Positions 6,801-7,890 of a stretch of 7,890 nucleotides of DNA are shown one piece after another; position 1 is the stretch's first letter; the number at the start of each line of letters is the position of its first letter. The position numbers and the translations under genes were made by a program. The notes under the pieces were generated by a model. It saw only the letters and a list, made by a program, of their open reading frames with translations, was not told the DNA's origin and did no database searches. Source of the DNA: Kiritimatiellia bacterium (GTDB lineage: Bacteria > Verrucomicrobiota > Kiritimatiellia > RFP12 > UBA1067); contig JAQVQN010000098.1 in the NCBI GenBank assembly GCA_028701555.1, positions 1 through 7,890 of the forward strand, given 5' to 3'.

Positions 6801-7556
6801 TTACAGCTCTTTGATTCGGACATTGCGAAAATAGATGGCTGCGTTTCCGTGCTTGCCCTGCAACCCTATGCGTCCTTTAGTCGGCATTTCAGCCCAAGGC
6901 TTACTGCTAAGCCAAGAAGGCATGTCGGTGCCGTCAGGATTTTTTTTGGCAACAGTCCACTGCCCTAGGTCAGCATCCACCGTGATCTCGCCATTGACCG
7001 CCACCATGATCTTCTGGCCTTGCGCGGTTATGGTCATGCGGTTCCACTCGCCTGCCGGCCTGACGTTGTTGACCTTCGGCGGCAGCATACCGAACAGCCC
7101 GCCATTTTTAGCGAACGTCTTTTCCTTGGCCCAGTGCGGGTTGTTGTCGTCTAGAATCTGCACCTCGAGCGCGTTAGGTATCCAGTTCGCCATGTCGGTG
7201 CAATAAATCAACACACCGCTGTTTGCCGCCGGATCACACATGTACTCCAGATCCAGCACGAACTTTTCATAGTCGCGGTCGCTCCAAATCGCCTCGTCTT
7301 TGTTGGCGGTCATATCGCCGCGCTCATTGATGAACCAAACCCCTTTGTTGAAAACCGCATTGTCAAGATTGAGGTTGAACAAAGTCCGCCAGTTGCTTGA
7401 GTCGGGATGCACTCCCTCGTCCGCCTGCAGCGGACACGCCGCGCAACAACTCTTTGGCGCGCAAACAGCCGCACCGCGCTGCTTGTCCGAACACGTCATG
7501 CCACAGCCCAGAGCCAACCCCAATACCGACAACAAAACACCCTTCAACAGTTTCAT
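6801..7556 (-). CDS. DUF1080 / 3-keto-disaccharide hydrolase family lipoprotein with Cys-rich linker
   Basis: The 251-residue product has a signal peptide (MKLLKGVLLSVLGLALGC) ending in a lipobox-like ALGC, so Cys18 is a probable lipidation site and the protein is likely membrane-anchored outside the cytoplasm. Residues 18-41 hold six cysteines (18, 22, 32, 37, 38, 41). The rest is a jelly-roll lectin/glucanase-like domain of the DUF1080 family (PF06439, now named 3-keto-disaccharide hydrolase): WRTLFNLNLDNAVF near the start, NSGVLIYC, the family signature ALEVQILDDN, the GEWNRMTITAQGQKIMVAVNG strand pair, and the C-terminal GRIGLQGKHGNAAIYFRNVRIKEL signature. Family members bind or cleave (oxidised) glycosides, but catalysis has been shown for few of them. 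ATG 7556 follows an AAAGGAGG site (7562-7569) by 5 nt. The gene lies 91 bp downstream of a metal-permease gene on the same strand and could be co-transcribed with it. The oxidoreductase partner usual for 3-keto sugar pathways is not in the window. Confidence 0.88.
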   Translation of the reverse strand: MKLLKGVLLSVLGLALGCGMTCSDKQRGAAVCAPKSCCAACPLQADEGVHPDSSNWRTLFNLNLDNAVFNKGVWFINERGDMTANKDEAIWSDRDYEKFVLDLEYMCDPAANSGVLIYCTDMANWIPNALEVQILDDNNPHWAKEKTFAKNGGLFGMLPPKVNNVRPAGEWNRMTITAQGQKIMVAVNGEITVDADLGQWTVAKKNPDGTDMPSWLSSKPWAEMPTKGRIGLQGKHGNAAIYFRNVRIKEL

Positions 7557-7561
7557 CTCCG

Positions 7562-7569
7562 CCTCCTTT
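7562..7569 (-). promoter_or_regulatory. Strong ribosome binding site of the DUF1080 lipoprotein gene
   Basis: AAAGGAGG on the minus strand lies 5 nt before ATG 7556. It is nearly a full anti-Shine-Dalgarno match and the strongest in the window, suggesting efficient translation. Confidence 0.75.
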
Positions 7570-7647
7570 TGGTTTTCAAAAACATTCCCAATTATGCATG
7601 CTTTATTGAATTTCAGCCAGTTAAAACCGATTTGCCCTCTTGTGTAG

Positions 7648-7890
7648 TCATGATCGCTCCCTCCGCAATCTGCCCCTGCGGCTGAAAAGCGCCGCCAAGA
7701 GATAAAACGCCAGCGCCAGCTCCACGATCGTCGCGCCGGGGGGCAACCCGGGCGCGTAACTGGCAGCCAGTCCGACCACGCCGACCGCTATGCCGATTAC
7801 CACCGCCAATACCATCATGCGGTCCAGACGTCGCACCAGCAAACCCGCAGTTGCCGCAGGCAGGGTCAAAAGCGCCACAGCCAAAACGAT
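7648..7890 (-). CDS. ABC-3 family metal-ion ABC transporter permease (ZnuB/MntB-like), C-terminal part only
   Basis: The last 80 residues and stop codon of a permease whose start lies beyond the right edge. Visible are the end of one hydrophobic segment containing LLTLPAATAGLL, the linker VRRLDR, a long membrane helix MMVLAVVIGIAVGVVGLAAS, a short loop with the family-typical LPPGATIV, a final helix and an Arg-rich tail. The PAATA and PPGATIV pattern matches the C-terminus of ABC-3 permeases, which carry Zn2+, Mn2+ or Fe2+ inward together with an ATPase and a solute-binding lipoprotein. The metal cannot be decided from this fragment. The ATPase and binding-protein genes would be expected to the right of the window on the same strand. 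The minus strand continues into the DUF1080 gene after 91 bp with no terminator visible. Confidence 0.85.
   Translation of the reverse strand: MVLAVALLTLPAATAGLLVRRLDRMMVLAVVIGIAVGVVGLAASYAPGLPPGATIVELALAFYLLAALFSRRGRLRRERS

Overview
The window is a GC-rich bacterial stretch, mostly coding, with five protein genes on the minus strand and one on the plus strand. Two genes are cut by the window edges. No rRNA, tRNA, CRISPR array, transposase or phage gene was seen. The combination of a Tat-exported sugar isomerase-like TIM-barrel protein, a DUF1080 (3-keto-disaccharide hydrolase family) lipoprotein, and a GC-rich palindromic intergenic element suggests a Gram-negative member of the PVC group (Lentisphaerota, Kiritimatiellota or Verrucomicrobiota type). 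That is an inference from gene style, not a marker-based assignment.

Layout from left to right. Positions 1-2981 (minus) hold a large membrane-bound hybrid sensor kinase with an extracytoplasmic sensor, three PAS domains, HisKA, HATPase and the start of a receiver domain. Its C-terminus lies beyond the left edge. Positions 3098-4378 (minus) hold a GltS-type sodium/glutamate symporter lying just upstream of the kinase, so the two may be co-transcribed. Positions 4379-4714 are a divergent intergenic region with a likely gltS promoter, a nested inverted-repeat element and a likely promoter for the next gene. Positions 4715-5569 (plus) hold the Tat-signal sugar isomerase/epimerase-like protein. 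A strong hairpin at 5575-5624 separates it from the convergent gene asd (5667-6683, minus; aspartate-semialdehyde dehydrogenase), which has its own candidate extended -10 promoter. Positions 6801-7556 (minus) hold the DUF1080 lipoprotein with an unusual cysteine-rich linker. Positions 7648-7890 (minus) hold the C-terminal end of an ABC-3 family (ZnuB/MntB-like) metal-ion permease.

Functionally the window looks like a patchwork of small units: glutamate uptake with a possible linked sensor, an envelope carbohydrate pair (isomerase and DUF1080 protein) split by a housekeeping amino-acid gene, and the end of a metal-uptake operon. The observations most worth a second look are the nested palindromic element between the divergent promoters, the Cys-rich linker on the DUF1080 lipoprotein next to a metal transporter, the tryptophan-rich insertion in GltS, and the gltS-kinase pairing. 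I found no convincing evidence of a wholly new multi-gene system.
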